Origin: Miscanthus floridulus
Taxonomy: Eukaryota; Streptophyta; Magnoliopsida; Poales; Poaceae
Reading direction: 5' to 3'
Length of the DNA stretch: 64,000 nucleotides
Assembly: GCF_019320115.1 (NCBI RefSeq)
Contig: NC_089593.1
Location: 11,189,908-11,253,907 of the forward strand
Made by a program: the position numbers and the translations under genes. Positions 53,718-63,292 of this stretch are shown piece by piece. How positions within the stretch are numbered: position 1 is the first letter of the stretch; every line of letters begins with the position of its first letter. A model generated the notes under the pieces. The model was not told the DNA's origin and did not search any database. It saw nothing but the letters and a program-made list of their open reading frames with translations.

Positions 53718-54037
53718 TGTCAGCATCCCACATCTAGGCGATCCTGACGAGTGCCCAAGGCCTAGGCGCAGCAACCGCAAGAAGGCCCGGCCTACTAAGA
53801 TATCTGGCCCAGAATGGAAATGTGTCATTTGTGTATGTGAGCCCAGTGAGTGAAGGCATATGTAATACCTGAAACCTGTAAGAGAAACCAACTATGAACT
53901 AAGAAGAAACTATCGGCGCCGAGCCTTCCGCCGGCTGACCTCTCCAGCCTTTGCCCCTTCTCCAATCCTATTCCTCTTCTCCGTTACCTTTTCCCCTCCA
54001 GGCTTCCCTCTCGCTGCCGGCGAGGGAGACGCTAACA
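53718..54037 (+). mobile_element. gypsy element 2 3' LTR
   Basis: The LTR starts TGTCAGCATCCCACATC right after the polypurine tract and ends GACGCTAACA, 320 bases. Its last 19 bases match the remnant at 46981-46999, which shows the 5' LTR was cut away. Confidence 0.88.
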
Positions 54038-54431
54038 GTCATATAGAGCAATTTGCAGAAATAAAAAAAATACAAATTAGTTGGACAGTTCTTCATGCCT
54101 TGGAAGCCACAACTGAATGAGAAAATATTAACTATAAAATGCTGCTACATAGCAATCTCTGCAACAGTGTTTGATGAGTTAACTAACCATCACCTAGCCT
54201 CAGTCTTTCGACTTTTTGCTGGAGAATAAGAAATTTAGACGCCCACCTTAAATCTTTCACCAGACTTCATCTCAGTTGTGTATAGCAGGTTGAGCCCCAT
54301 TATTGTTAAATTGCATGATACTTTTCTGAGTTTCTCCAGCTGGTTTGAATAATGCTCACCTCTGGTCTTCTTAAATCAAATCATCATCCCTGGCCAAAAT
54401 TCCATGCATCTCTATTATCACCTTGCCTTTA
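54038..54431. other. 3' flank of RLK pseudogene
   Basis: AT-rich non-coding DNA between the gypsy LTR and the stop codon of the minus-strand RLK pseudogene; it likely includes the old 3' UTR. Confidence 0.4.
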
Positions 54432-54784
54432 TCAAAAGGTTTGAATAAACGCCTCCTGGATGGCAACAATTTTCGCACAAACATCTTGCATTCCTGGTCT
54501 ATCTTTTGGTGATTCCATGGAGCACATCAGGCCAATTTCGACCAATGGTACGATATAGTTTTGCATCCATAGATTACAAACAACTTCATCCTCCTCATTT
54601 TGCATTTGGGGGTCTAAAATCTCATTGATTTTATCAGGGAATGCTATATCCACATACTTGTGAAGGCTGAGGTCATTGCCAAATAATTCGTCAGTTGGTC
54701 GCTTTGCTATGAGCAATTCTAGTAGGAGCACCCCAAAACCATAAACATCACCACCTGTTGAGATTTTGCATCCCATCCCATACT
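54432..54784 (-). pseudogene. RLK kinase C-lobe exon
   Basis: The acceptor CACAG|AGTATGGG at 54784 restores the E of the APE motif. The exon reads GDVYGFGVLLLELLIAKRPTDE and IGLMCSMESPKDRPGMQDV and stops at 54432. This position of an intron after the APE codon is the usual one in the LRR-XII family. Confidence 0.88.
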
Positions 54785-54910
54785 CTGTGAAATAGACGCA
54801 CACAACAATGCACTTAGAAAAATTGAGAAGCTAACCAAAAACTAATGAGAGATCGGAGATAAGTTTATAGTCCTCCCAATGTAGGAGCCATACGACATAG
54901 TACAACTTAC

Positions 54911-55466
54911 CAGGTGCGATATATCCAATGGTTCCTGAGGCACCAACCAAGCCTTCTGGACTGCTACTAATAAGACTTGAAGAGAGAAACTTTGCTGACC
55001 CAAAGTCACCAAGGCGTGAGATCATGTCATAATCCAAAAGAACATTGCTAGGCTTCAAATCACAGTGAATCAGTGGAGGTATCAATTGGTTGTGCAGATA
55101 GTCAAGAGCAGAAGCCACATCTGCGGCAATACTAATCCGTTGACCTAAACTTAATACCCTCCTTGGTCTACCTTGATGTAGACTTGGGTGTATCCACATG
55201 TCTAGACTACCATTTGGCATGAACTCATATACTAAAGCTTTGAATTCATTGTTCTCAAAATCTACTGTTGAGCACAAGGTGATTGCTTGAATTAGATTGC
55301 GATGGCGGGTGTGCTTCAAGACTTCACACTCATTGAAAAAGCTATTAAGTGAACCTTGCTCATCAAGATGAAATACCTTGATGGCAACAATGTCTATCAA
55401 ATTCAAAGCGACCGATGTATACTGATGCTGTATGAGGAGCTGATCTTGTTGACTGGAGAGAACCAA
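54911..55466 (-). pseudogene. RLK kinase N-lobe and activation segment (exon 1 part)
   Basis: Read on the minus strand, this is the longest open kinase block. Lys in VAIKVF, the catalytic loop HCDLKPSN with Cys before Asp (non-RD class, typical of immune kinases), and the DFG of LGDFGSAK are all intact. The exon ends APG/E with donor G|GTAAGTT at 54910. A frameshift just upstream (near 55410) loses the Gly-rich loop. Confidence 0.85.
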
Positions 55467-56847
55467 TTTGTGGCTTTAAGAATGTCTCCGTATGACACCT
55501 TCTTCATTGTCTCTCTGAAGCTTTCAGGTGGTTGGGTTACTTTTCCCTTCATAACAGTGGTAACAACACATAGAAATGACAACAAAGCAATAGTAGCTGG
55601 TGCATTAAATTTTCTTTTTGTTGTGGTGGGGCAGATCGGCAATGCAAATATAGCAATTTGTTGACATGATCCCAAGTTACCGTCCAACATGACTGCATTT
55701 GAATTTGTGAAGATACCACTGGTTGGAATTGGTCTACCAGTTTGTTGTATGACAGATCAAGATAATCCAAGGTCATGAAGTTCTCGAAGAATTCTGGAAT
55801 TTGACCCGATAAGTAGTTTTCAGAGAGATCCATTTGCTGCATGGCCTTTAGTCCATTGAGAGACTGAGGAATAATCCCACTAAGCATATTGCTTTCCATC
55901 TGAAGGTATGACAAGAAAACACACTGTCCGAGTTCAGTTGGTATTTCACCAGATAATTTGTTGTTGGAAACATCCAATAGGTCAAGATTGATCAGTTTTC
56001 CAATTTCTGATGGTATTGTTCCATTAAGGTTGTTGTTTGACAAGTCCAACCCCAAAGAAAGCGAAGAGATGCTCAGGATTTCACTTGGTATGGATCCATC
56101 AAGGTTATTGACAGATAAGTTTAGCATAGCCAACCTTTTGCACTGTCCTAGACTTGCTGGTATGTTTCCGGACAAGTTATCATCCAGGTAAAGCTGGTTC
56201 AGCTGAGGGAGATCGCCAATTGTCAATGGCATTTCACCTGACAATCTATTCACGGACAGTGTCAGGACAACCAAGTTTTTTAAATTACCAATAGTTGAGG
56301 GAATGTTTCCTGAAAGCATGTTGTGGTCCATGGCAAGCAGAGTGAGATTCACAAGGTTGCCTATCGCATCTGGTATATTTCCTGAAATTTGGTTGCCTCT
56401 AAAGTTAAGCCTTCCAAGTTTATGGAAAGATTGCCGACTGATTCTGGAAGGTATCCTTCCAGAAAATTCCCATCCAGTGATAACATTAACAGTGGACTGC
56501 AATTTGTCAGGGAGGTCAGGAACGCCCAGTCTTTGCCTTGTAGCATGTTACTTCCAAAATTCAGTTGACTCAAGTTGCTCAAGGATCCTAGAGATGGAAT
56601 CGAGCCATTTAGTAAATTATTTGAGAGATCTCTCTCTTGGAGCTTTGACATGTTGGCCAGTGAAGCCGGGATCATTCCACTGAATCTGTTGCCACTCATG
56701 ATCAGTGACATGAGGTTTGGGAGTGAGTGGGCAGTGTTCAGAAGTATCTGCCCATCAAGCGAATTGTTGCCTAAGTTAAGATATCTGAGCGATGAGACAT
56801 TGTATATCGCTGCTGTGACATTCCCAGATAACCAGTTATCACGTAGA

Positions 56848-57250
56848 TCTAGAGTGTTCAAGTTTGGGATATGACCCAAGGCTTCTGGAGTAGATCCTGT
56901 CAAGTTGTTCTCTGCTAGCAGGATGGTATTTAAGGATGAAATATTTCCCAAAGATGGTGGTATACTTCCAGAAATAATATTTCCAGTAAGCCCAAGAAAT
57001 TGCAGAGATGTGGTTTTTTTGGAAATAAGGGACAATCCCTGATAACCTATTATCACGTATCTAGAGTGTTCAAGTTTGGGATATGACCCAAGGCTTCTGG
57101 AATCGATCCTGTCAAGTTGTTCGCTGCTAGCAGGATGGTATGTAAGGATGAAACATTTCCTAACGTTGCTGGTATCCTTCCAATAAGCTCATTTCCAATA
57201 AGGCCAACAAATTGCAGAGACATGGGTTTTTGGAAGGAAGGAATTGGTCC
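56848..57250 (-). repeat. roughly 200-base tandem duplication in RLK LRRs
   Basis: The segment encoding LTGS(I/T)PEALGHIPNLNTLD occurs at 56848-57050 and again at 57055-57250, with TAGAGTGTTCAAGTTTGGGA starting both. The join near 57050 shifts the frame, so this duplication is one cause of gene inactivation. Confidence 0.8.
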
Positions 57251-57815
57251 AGCAAGAGAATTCCATCGGAGGTACACTGTGACAAGGTTGGATGAATTAT
57301 TGAATAGGGTACCTGGGATCTCCCCAGCTAGGAAATTGATCGAGAGGTTCAACACACGAAGCAATGCTTTGGTTAAGGAATCAGGAATAGCTCCGCTAAG
57401 ATTATTTCCTGCAAGATTAACAATTCGAAGAGAAGCTGCTGCACCCAGTGACAGAGGGATGTTACCTCCAAGCCTGTTGCCGGCAAGCATCAGAGTCTGG
57501 AGGCCCGGAAGCGCAGCTATCTCCTCTGGTATGCTTCCAGAAATATCATTGCCTGAAAGATCCAGCCGCACCAGCGAGGTAAGGTTCGCCACGCAACTGT
57601 GCAGTCTTCCTTGCAGCTGCACAGACCTTAGGTCTAGGGAAACCACCGGGACAGGGAAGCTCGAGCTGCAGCCTGCAGCTGACGCCTCGCCAGCTGCAGA
57701 AGCTGAGCAAGTCGGTGCGCCATGATCCGAGGACGCCGCGAGGGTCGGCGGAGATGCCGGATTTGAAGCAGAGCAGGGCCTGGCGATCAGCTTCTGACCT
57801 GTTGTCGCCGGGTTG

Positions 57816-59341
57816 TTGTTTTTTTAACAAAGGTAGGAGCTCCGCTTTCAATTAAGTCGTGAGAGTATTACGTAACCTAGACGAGATGCCAAAAGACATT
57901 CGAGGAGGAGTACAAACACGACACATTGCCACGAGTCATCGTTGCCGAGCATGAAAGCTACCAGCAGCTTCGACTTCCCATGGTAGCCCACACCCACTAG
58001 TCACTCCCGACGGGTCCAAAGTTAACATCACCACTTGTCATCGTTGCCAAGTTCGAACACCGAAAAGCAGCTTCGACTGCCCATCGCGAACCGTCATCTC
58101 GCATCGAAACCGCGGCAAACTTCCAAATGTGACGCCTTCAGGAAGGGTGCAACGCCGATGGCGCCATCGTCGCACGTCCATAGCGGACTGGGTTTTCACC
58201 CGATGATATTCTAGAGGGTTAAACACGATGCCACCAGTAGGGAAACAACGCCCAACGCCGTCGCCATCGCCAAAGCTTTCGCCCACGAATCCTCTAGCAC
58301 AAATGCCGGCCCACAAAGCCGGACCCCCTGCCAGGCTATCCCGCCACCGCCGCTGCCCCGCCGCCCCACGGAAGCCCCTTCAGAGGGCATCGACGCACCG
58401 GTTGCACGCAGCAGTCGCACAGCTGCGTCGGCCGCCACTCCCTCCTACCAGGCCACGCAGGGCCGGACCTGACTCCGCCGCTCACGTCACATCGCCGCAC
58501 GTCCAGGCCGCCATTGACCATCGTCGTCGCCTCAGGTACCCGCCGATGTGGCTGCAGACAACGCCGCCAACAACCACAGGGTGTGCACTGCCACCAACAC
58601 GGACGCCGCCCCCTACCCTGGGGCCGTCGGATCCGGACGCCAGGCCCCAAACCCGGTGCCCCCTGCCGATGCCACCAACTTGACCACAACCACGGCACCG
58701 CCCAGAGCCCGCCCGTCGCTGTTGCCGTCGCCCAGGCCGCCAGCCGTCCGTGGGAAGGCTGACCGGCAGGATGCCGCCCCAGGCACAACCAGTTGTAGAA
58801 GAGGCTCGGCCACTGCCGTAGCAGCCAAGGTCGTGATGGGAGGGGCAGGCAGAGAAGAGAGTGCCGCGCCCCAGCGCCCGCACGAGCCCCGACCACCACC
58901 GCCCCCGTCACCGGCCGCCAAGCTAGATCCGGCCGCCTGGGGTCTGGATCCGGCCGTCCGGGCACCGGATGTGCGGCCCCGGCCGCTGTCGTCTTGAATG
59001 GAGGAGGGGACGAGCAGAGGAGAAGGACTCTGCCGCCATCCCCTGTGCCTGCGCGGGCGCGCCGCCGCCGCCGCCGCAGCCGCGGCAAACCACCCCCGCC
59101 GAAGCTCCACGCAGCTCGCGAGGTGGTGGACCGCTGGCCCACTGCGCCGCGTGCCGCTCACAAGAGGGAGGGAGAGCCCCGCTGCCACCTTCCCAGTCGG
59201 CCAGACGGCCATGCCGGCGGCCAGCTCTGGCGGCGGCGCGGCGGGAGAGGAGGTGAGGAGTGGGAGGGAGGCGGCGCGGCGGGGGACCGCCCGAGTCGTC
59301 CCGCGTGGGGGAGCTACGCGGGGGGAGAAAGAAAACCCTGA
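57816..59341 (-). mobile_element. LINE-like retroposon in RLK first exon
   Basis: On the minus strand the insert ends CTTAATTGAAAGCGGAGCTCCTACC-type sequence, then TTTGTTAAAAAAACAA at 57816-57835, a poly(A)-like 3' end. It is flanked by a 16-base target duplication, TGTTGTCGCCGGGTTG (57800-57815) and TGTTGTTGCCGGGTTG (59342-59357), with one mismatch. The body is 1,526 bases and very GC-rich at its 5' side. No reverse transcriptase was found, so it is non-autonomous or truncated. The Pro/Arg-rich open frames on both strands are composition effects. Confidence 0.85.
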
Positions 59342-59456
59342 TGTTGTTGCCGGGTTGTGCCGAGGAGAATGTTGCGTTGGTTGACAGAAAAACGAAGATG
59401 CTGCACAGCAGGAGTGTATGTGTATGGCGGGGAGATGGAGATTCAGAATAATCCAT

Positions 59457-60299
59457 GTGTCTGTCCTCAACTTCTGATCCTGTGCTTTTGCTTTTGCTTT
59501 TGCTGTATGGGTTTTTGACTGGTGTTTTGAAGCGTGTTTAGTTTGCGAGCCAGAGGAGCAGAAGGTTTCTTATGGAGCTCTTGTCGCGTCGACGGGTACT
59601 TTTGCTGCGTGCCACACAAGAGGCTGGAGGAATGAGCCAGGGAGTGAGAAGTGTACTCTAATTTTGATCGAATTTGTATAAAAAAATACATAAACTTTTA
59701 CAACAACAAACTAGATTCAATTGATGCATCGTGAAATATATTTTGATACTACATTTACTTGATGTTGTATATGTTAATATATATTTTTTTTCTATAAACT
59801 TGATCAAAGTTAGACAAACTTGAATTAGGACAAATCTAAAACAGACTTATAGAATGGAGCAGCAGTATATAGTTCTAGTGGGTAGGCTAAAGTAATCAGC
59901 CTACCGACATTTCAAAGTGCAAGTGGTGCAGTAGCATTTTGTGCCCCTCTAAAATCTAAATAAAGGCTGTTCCGGCCTTGACAAGGCTCACTTAATTTTT
60001 CTTTTTTTCCTTTTAGTATTCAGCTGATTGTTTAGCATCGCCATTTGTTGGGTGCAGAAACCACACAAGGTTTTTTTTTATTCCTGTTTCCCGGAGCGAC
60101 CGCCATTTAAGATTCAAATAATCATAAAAACGTACGTTACTACTTTACTAGGTGTGTTTAGGTGCCTACATTTGTCGTTAGTCTAGCCCATGAGATACAC
60201 ATGCAGCATGCATGTGTTTGGTCGTCTGTATATCAAAATATGCTCTGGTGCTACAACAGCCACTTCGTGTACAGAGTCGCAGCTGCAGAGTGGGGTTGC
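59457..60299. other. former RLK promoter region and intergenic DNA
   Basis: A CTTTTGC repeat lies at 59485-59505 (TGCTTTTGCTTTTGCTTTTGC). AT-rich stretches at 59680-59830 resemble MITE bodies (TAAACTTGATCAAAGTTAGACAAACTTG). No gene was recognised. Confidence 0.35.
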
Positions 60300-60493
60300 G
60301 AGCTGTGTCGTCGTCGTCGTCGTCGGATGACCAACCTCCAGTAGAACTCCAGTTGGCTATTGCTAAGGAAGTGATTCTCCAATTGGGGTTGACTCAGATG
60401 CACATGTCGCTCTCTGATGAGAGTATGAGACGAGCTCAAGCTCTTCGAGTTCTTCCAGGTTCAGCTCAGTTTACTGTCGCCGTTGGTCGCTGA
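60300..60493 (+). pseudogene. possible LINE ORF2 linker fragment
   Basis: After a TCG repeat (60307-60327) the frame reads ELQLAIAKEVILQLGLTQMHMSLSDE and MRRAQALRVLPG. This resembles the segment between endonuclease and RT in plant L1 elements. It is short and ends at 60491-60493. The match is from memory and weak; it could also be an unknown small frame. Confidence 0.35.
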
Positions 60494-60713
60494 TTGCCTT
60501 GCCCCTACCGTTGTCCGTTGCCGAGAAGGGTCGCTTTCCAGTGCTAATTGTGTTTCTTTGCTGGTTGCTTCTATGAGTGCTCTGCTTGGTTGTAGTCATG
60601 AACTGTTTTGATATCTTGGAAGAGCCAACACAGTGCATGGTGATAGCCGCCGGCTACGAGCCACTACTGCTGTTGGCACTTCAGCGTATTGATGATTGAA
60701 CCGGATGAAAGGA

Positions 60714-61043
60714 GGTGTTTGTTCCCTCCTCTTAAACTTTGGTGTCTGTCACATCGGATGTTTAGATATTAATTTTGAGTGTTAAATATAGACGAATTAT
60801 AAAACTAATTGCACGGATTGAGACTAATTTGTGAGACGAATCTATTAAGCCTAATTAGTTTATGATTTTACAATGTGATGCTATAGTAAACATGTGCTAA
60901 TGATGGATTAATTAGGCTTAATAGATTTGTCTCACGAATTAGTCACGGTTTCTGTATAATTAGTTTTATGATTAGCTCATGTTTAGTCCTTCTAATTAGT
61001 ATCTAAACACCCGATGTGACACCTTCTAAACTTTAGTCCCTGG
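60714..61043. mobile_element. hairpin MITE (Tourist-like), long inverted arms
   Basis: Left arm (CACATCGGATGTTTAGATA, CGAATTATAAAACTAATTG, GAGACGAATCTATTAAGCC) and right arm (GGCTTAATAGATTTGTCTC, CAATT/TAATTAGTTTTAT, CTAAACACCCGATGTG) are inverted copies of about 130 bases each. The element is about 330 bases and non-coding. Similar strings (TAAGCCTAATTAG, CACATCGAATG) occur in the MITE at 18164. Confidence 0.75.
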
Positions 61044-61690
61044 ATCCAAAATTGGCAGGAAATTTTCCTCTGGCGATATAATCCAGCCTATTCAGTTTGT
61101 TGGAAATCTTGTCACTGTCAACATTTGAATTGGCACAGGGCTGCTTTGCTTGAAAGGCAAATTTTGCTTAGTCAAAATATGGGCAAGTTAAAAAGATTTG
61201 TCATGTACTTGGTTTGGTGTACCCACATTTTGGTTTACCTTAAAATTGGCATGGCAAAGATTGATGTTCAACCAAGCAGGCACATCATTACAAAATTTGG
61301 GTCTAGTTATTTATTTTTTGCAAAAGCGAAATTAAAAAAAAAAGTAATGAAGTGGGAAAAAAGATCCAGTCCAGATTAGTAGGCCTGGCGGCCCAGTACA
61401 TTCCGGATGCACGGCCAAATCAAAGATCTTTCTTCCATTCCGCAGATTCGAAAGATTTGCATTTGGGATTAAATGTAGAGTATATTCCATAAGAGCCGGC
61501 CCATTTGCTTTTAGATGCGGGAGGATTTTTATTTTTAAATTCGTTTTTTTGCTAAAGTATTTGTCTGAATCTGAATGGAAAAATTACAAAACTATACTAC
61601 TGCTGCCACCGATTGAGCTTGCAGAATTTTGTTACCGCCGTTTGAATTAGAGGATAATTTCTTTTTATGCCAGCTTATCTTATATAATTA
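61044..61690. other. intergenic; short similarity to NSE1 upstream region
   Basis: No gene was recognised. At 61382-61416 the string CCTGGCGGCCCAG...CATTCCGGATGCACGGCC matches 125-159 upstream of NSE1 at about 29 of 34 bases. Confidence 0.4.
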
Positions 61691-61825
61691 TGCTCCCTCC
61701 GTTTCAAATTATAAGGGGTTTATGTGTTTTTACTATTTATCTAGACATAGAATATATCCAAGTGCATAATAAAAATTATGTATCTAAAAAAGCCAAAATA
61801 TTTTATAATTTGTAATGAAGGAGTA
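61691..61825. mobile_element. Stowaway-type MITE
   Basis: The left end is GCTCCCTCCGTTTCAAATTATAAG and the right end TTATAATTTGTAATGAAGGAGTA, complementary apart from decay, in a 135-base element with the internal string ATGTATCTAAAAAAGCCAAAA. Confidence 0.8.
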
Positions 61826-62374
61826 ACTTTTATTAGATGAAGATAAAATTTATATGACAATTTTAGAGAAAAAAGAGATATATAGCTTTGTAATTTCTAG
61901 ATTTTTCATTTGAGGCCGTTTGTAAAAAAATGATACAATGTTTGGATTTGTATTTGTAAATCTGAAATTAAATTAATTATTCAGTATCAAGATGGCTTTA
62001 AACGAAAATATTGTAAACAATAAAAGTATAGATCTCTTGAGTATGTATAATATTTGTGTAGACTTATATAATGATGCAAAAATATTTACTTTTCTCAGCA
62101 CAGTAGCTTAAAGTTATCTATATAATATAATTTCACCATTTTACATATGCAACAGATGGAGCAGTCAGCACACTCCCCCAAAAAAGTTTCCTTCTTAAGA
62201 AATCAATTTACTTGATAACACTCGGGTGGATGACAAGTGGGTCCATCTATGTCTATGAATGTGGGTTCAGTGTCAAATCTGCAAACGACCGATGTTTCGA
62301 GTCCTATTTTCGCAAATCGCCGATTATTAACAACGTCAAACGTGTATGAACACGATCGCCGGCGGAGGCGGCGA
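61826..62374. other. 3' flank of the LEA gene
   Basis: AT-rich non-coding DNA downstream of the minus-strand LEA gene. The part 62060-62214 is related to 43205-43330 plus 44656-44690. Confidence 0.4.
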
Positions 62375-63292
62375 TCACCACCACAACCAGAGCGGCTTGA
62401 CCCTGACCCTGCACCCCCTGTTCACCACAGCGGCGTTCCCGTCCAGCCTGTCGACGGCCACCTCGCACCGGACCTTGACGTCGACGGTCCACGTCCGGAG
62501 CACCTTCCCAAAGCGCAGGCGCACGGGCACCCTCGCCTCCACCGTGAGCGGCACGGCGCGGGCGGCCCGGTCGGCGGCGAGCTGCCTCCTCTGCGCGTCC
62601 GTGAGGCGCACGCCCTGGCCCCTGATGGCCGCCGCGACCACCGTGACGTTCCGCGGCGCCTGGCGGAACGCGGGCCACGGGCCCGCCGCGAGCCGCTGCC
62701 CGGCGTAGGACACCGCGACGTCGCCGCCGGCGCGGTACTCCACGCCCACCTTCCCGTTGCGGCCGTTGTCGGCGCGCACGGCGGCGTCGAGCGCGGGGGA
62801 GAGGCCGGCGGCGGGCGGCGAGGCGAGGGCGGTAGCGTCGAGGCCGTGGATGGAGAGCGAGGAGGGCACGGAGAAGGACGGCGCGCGCGGGCGGAAGATG
62901 AGGAAGACGGCGCCCGCGAAGGCGGCTGCGGCGGCGAGGATGGCGAGGAGCGCGGCGCAGGAGAGGCAGCACGCACGGCGGAGGCGGCGGCGCCGCGCGG
63001 GGCGGCCGGCTAGCTTCTTGTAGCGGCGCGCGCGGTCCGGGGGCGGCGAGCGGAGGACCTGGTCTTTCGGCACCTGGATGATGTACGTGCCTGGGGGCGG
63101 CGAGAGCGTGAGCGGGCGGTCGTGGAAGAAGGACGGGTGCAGCGGCGTCGTCTCATCCGTGGCCGGCGCTGCCGCGGGGTCGGGGTCGGCGTCGGATTGT
63201 TGGAGATGGTGGTGGTCGGGTCGCCGTCGCCCTGGCGGAGGTGGAAGCGGGGAGGAGGAGGGAGATGGCATGGGGTGGACGCGGTCGGCCAT
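62375..63292 (-). CDS. NDR1/HIN1-like (NHL) LEA_2 membrane protein
   Basis: This intact single-exon gene encodes 305 residues. A proline-rich cytosolic part (1-100; PSSSPLPPPPGRRR) contains the motif GTYIIQVPKDQV common to this family, then a basic cluster (RRRRLRRACC) and one transmembrane segment (about 108-133). A C-terminal LEA_2 beta-domain (about 140-285) contains NGKVGVEY, QAPRNVTVV and a conserved pair CEVAV and GCRVRVKP. NHL proteins sit at the plasma membrane or ER and are linked to defence and stress responses. The start at 63292 has context GGCCATGGCGG-type on the opposite strand and is the only reasonable ATG. The high GC content is typical of grass single-exon genes. Specific partners are unknown. 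Confidence 0.92.
   Translation of the reverse strand: MADRVHPMPSPSSSPLPPPPGRRRPDHHHLQQSDADPDPAAAPATDETTPLHPSFFHDRPLTLSPPPGTYIIQVPKDQVLRSPPPDRARRYKKLAGRPARRRRLRRACCLSCAALLAILAAAAAFAGAVFLIFRPRAPSFSVPSSLSIHGLDATALASPPAAGLSPALDAAVRADNGRNGKVGVEYRAGGDVAVSYAGQRLAAGPWPAFRQAPRNVTVVAAAIRGQGVRLTDAQRRQLAADRAARAVPLTVEARVPVRLRFGKVLRTWTVDVKVRCEVAVDRLDGNAAVVNRGCRVRVKPLWLWW

Larger units (their letters stand above)
46973..54037 (+). mobile_element. Ty3/gypsy (chromovirus-like) element 2, plus strand
   Basis: The parts come in gypsy order: remnant 5' LTR end, primer-site-like CCCGGTAACAGAGCC, gag, protease, RT, RNase H, integrase, chromodomain, polypurine tract (AGGAGAGGGGGG) and 3' LTR. Only the last 20-27 bases of the 5' LTR remain (GGCGAGGGAGACGCTAACA at 46981-46999, identical to the end of the 3' LTR). 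Frameshifts and at least one stop in RT make it inactive. A MULE splits gag. It ends 400 bases from the 3' end of the RLK pseudogene. Confidence 0.9.
54432..59456 (-). pseudogene. LRR-XII receptor-like kinase (Xa21/EFR type), disrupted
   Basis: The family senses microbial ligands at the plasma membrane. The signal peptide is at 59456 to about 59358 (MDYSESPSPRHTHTLLLCSIFVF). A retroposon (57816-59341) follows, then the LRR N-cap DRQALLCFKSGIS and WRGVSC (57800-57640), LRRs (57640-55750), a transmembrane remnant (TIALLSFLCVVTTVM) and the juxtamembrane KKVSYGDILKATNWFS. The kinase has VAIKVF, HCDLKPSN (non-RD), LGDFGSAK and GTIGYIAP, an intron at 54785-54910, then YGMGCKISTGGDVYGFGVLLLE and the C-lobe. 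Frameshifts occur near 57620, 57050, 56410, 55720 and 55410, and an LRR segment is duplicated near 57050. The conserved intron shows the gene once worked. It is now dead unless the frames are assembly errors. Confidence 0.88.

Noticed and set aside
58228..59470. Several overlapping GC-rich frames of 130-285 codons
   Set aside because: They lie inside the retroposon in the RLK exon, overlap each other in all frames and show low-complexity Pro/Ala/Arg content. Only the first about 33 codons of the minus frame at 59456 are the RLK signal peptide.
62237..63023. Plus-strand frame of 258 codons opposite the LEA gene
   Set aside because: It is the antisense shadow of a GC-rich coding sequence; the minus strand carries the LEA_2 motifs.
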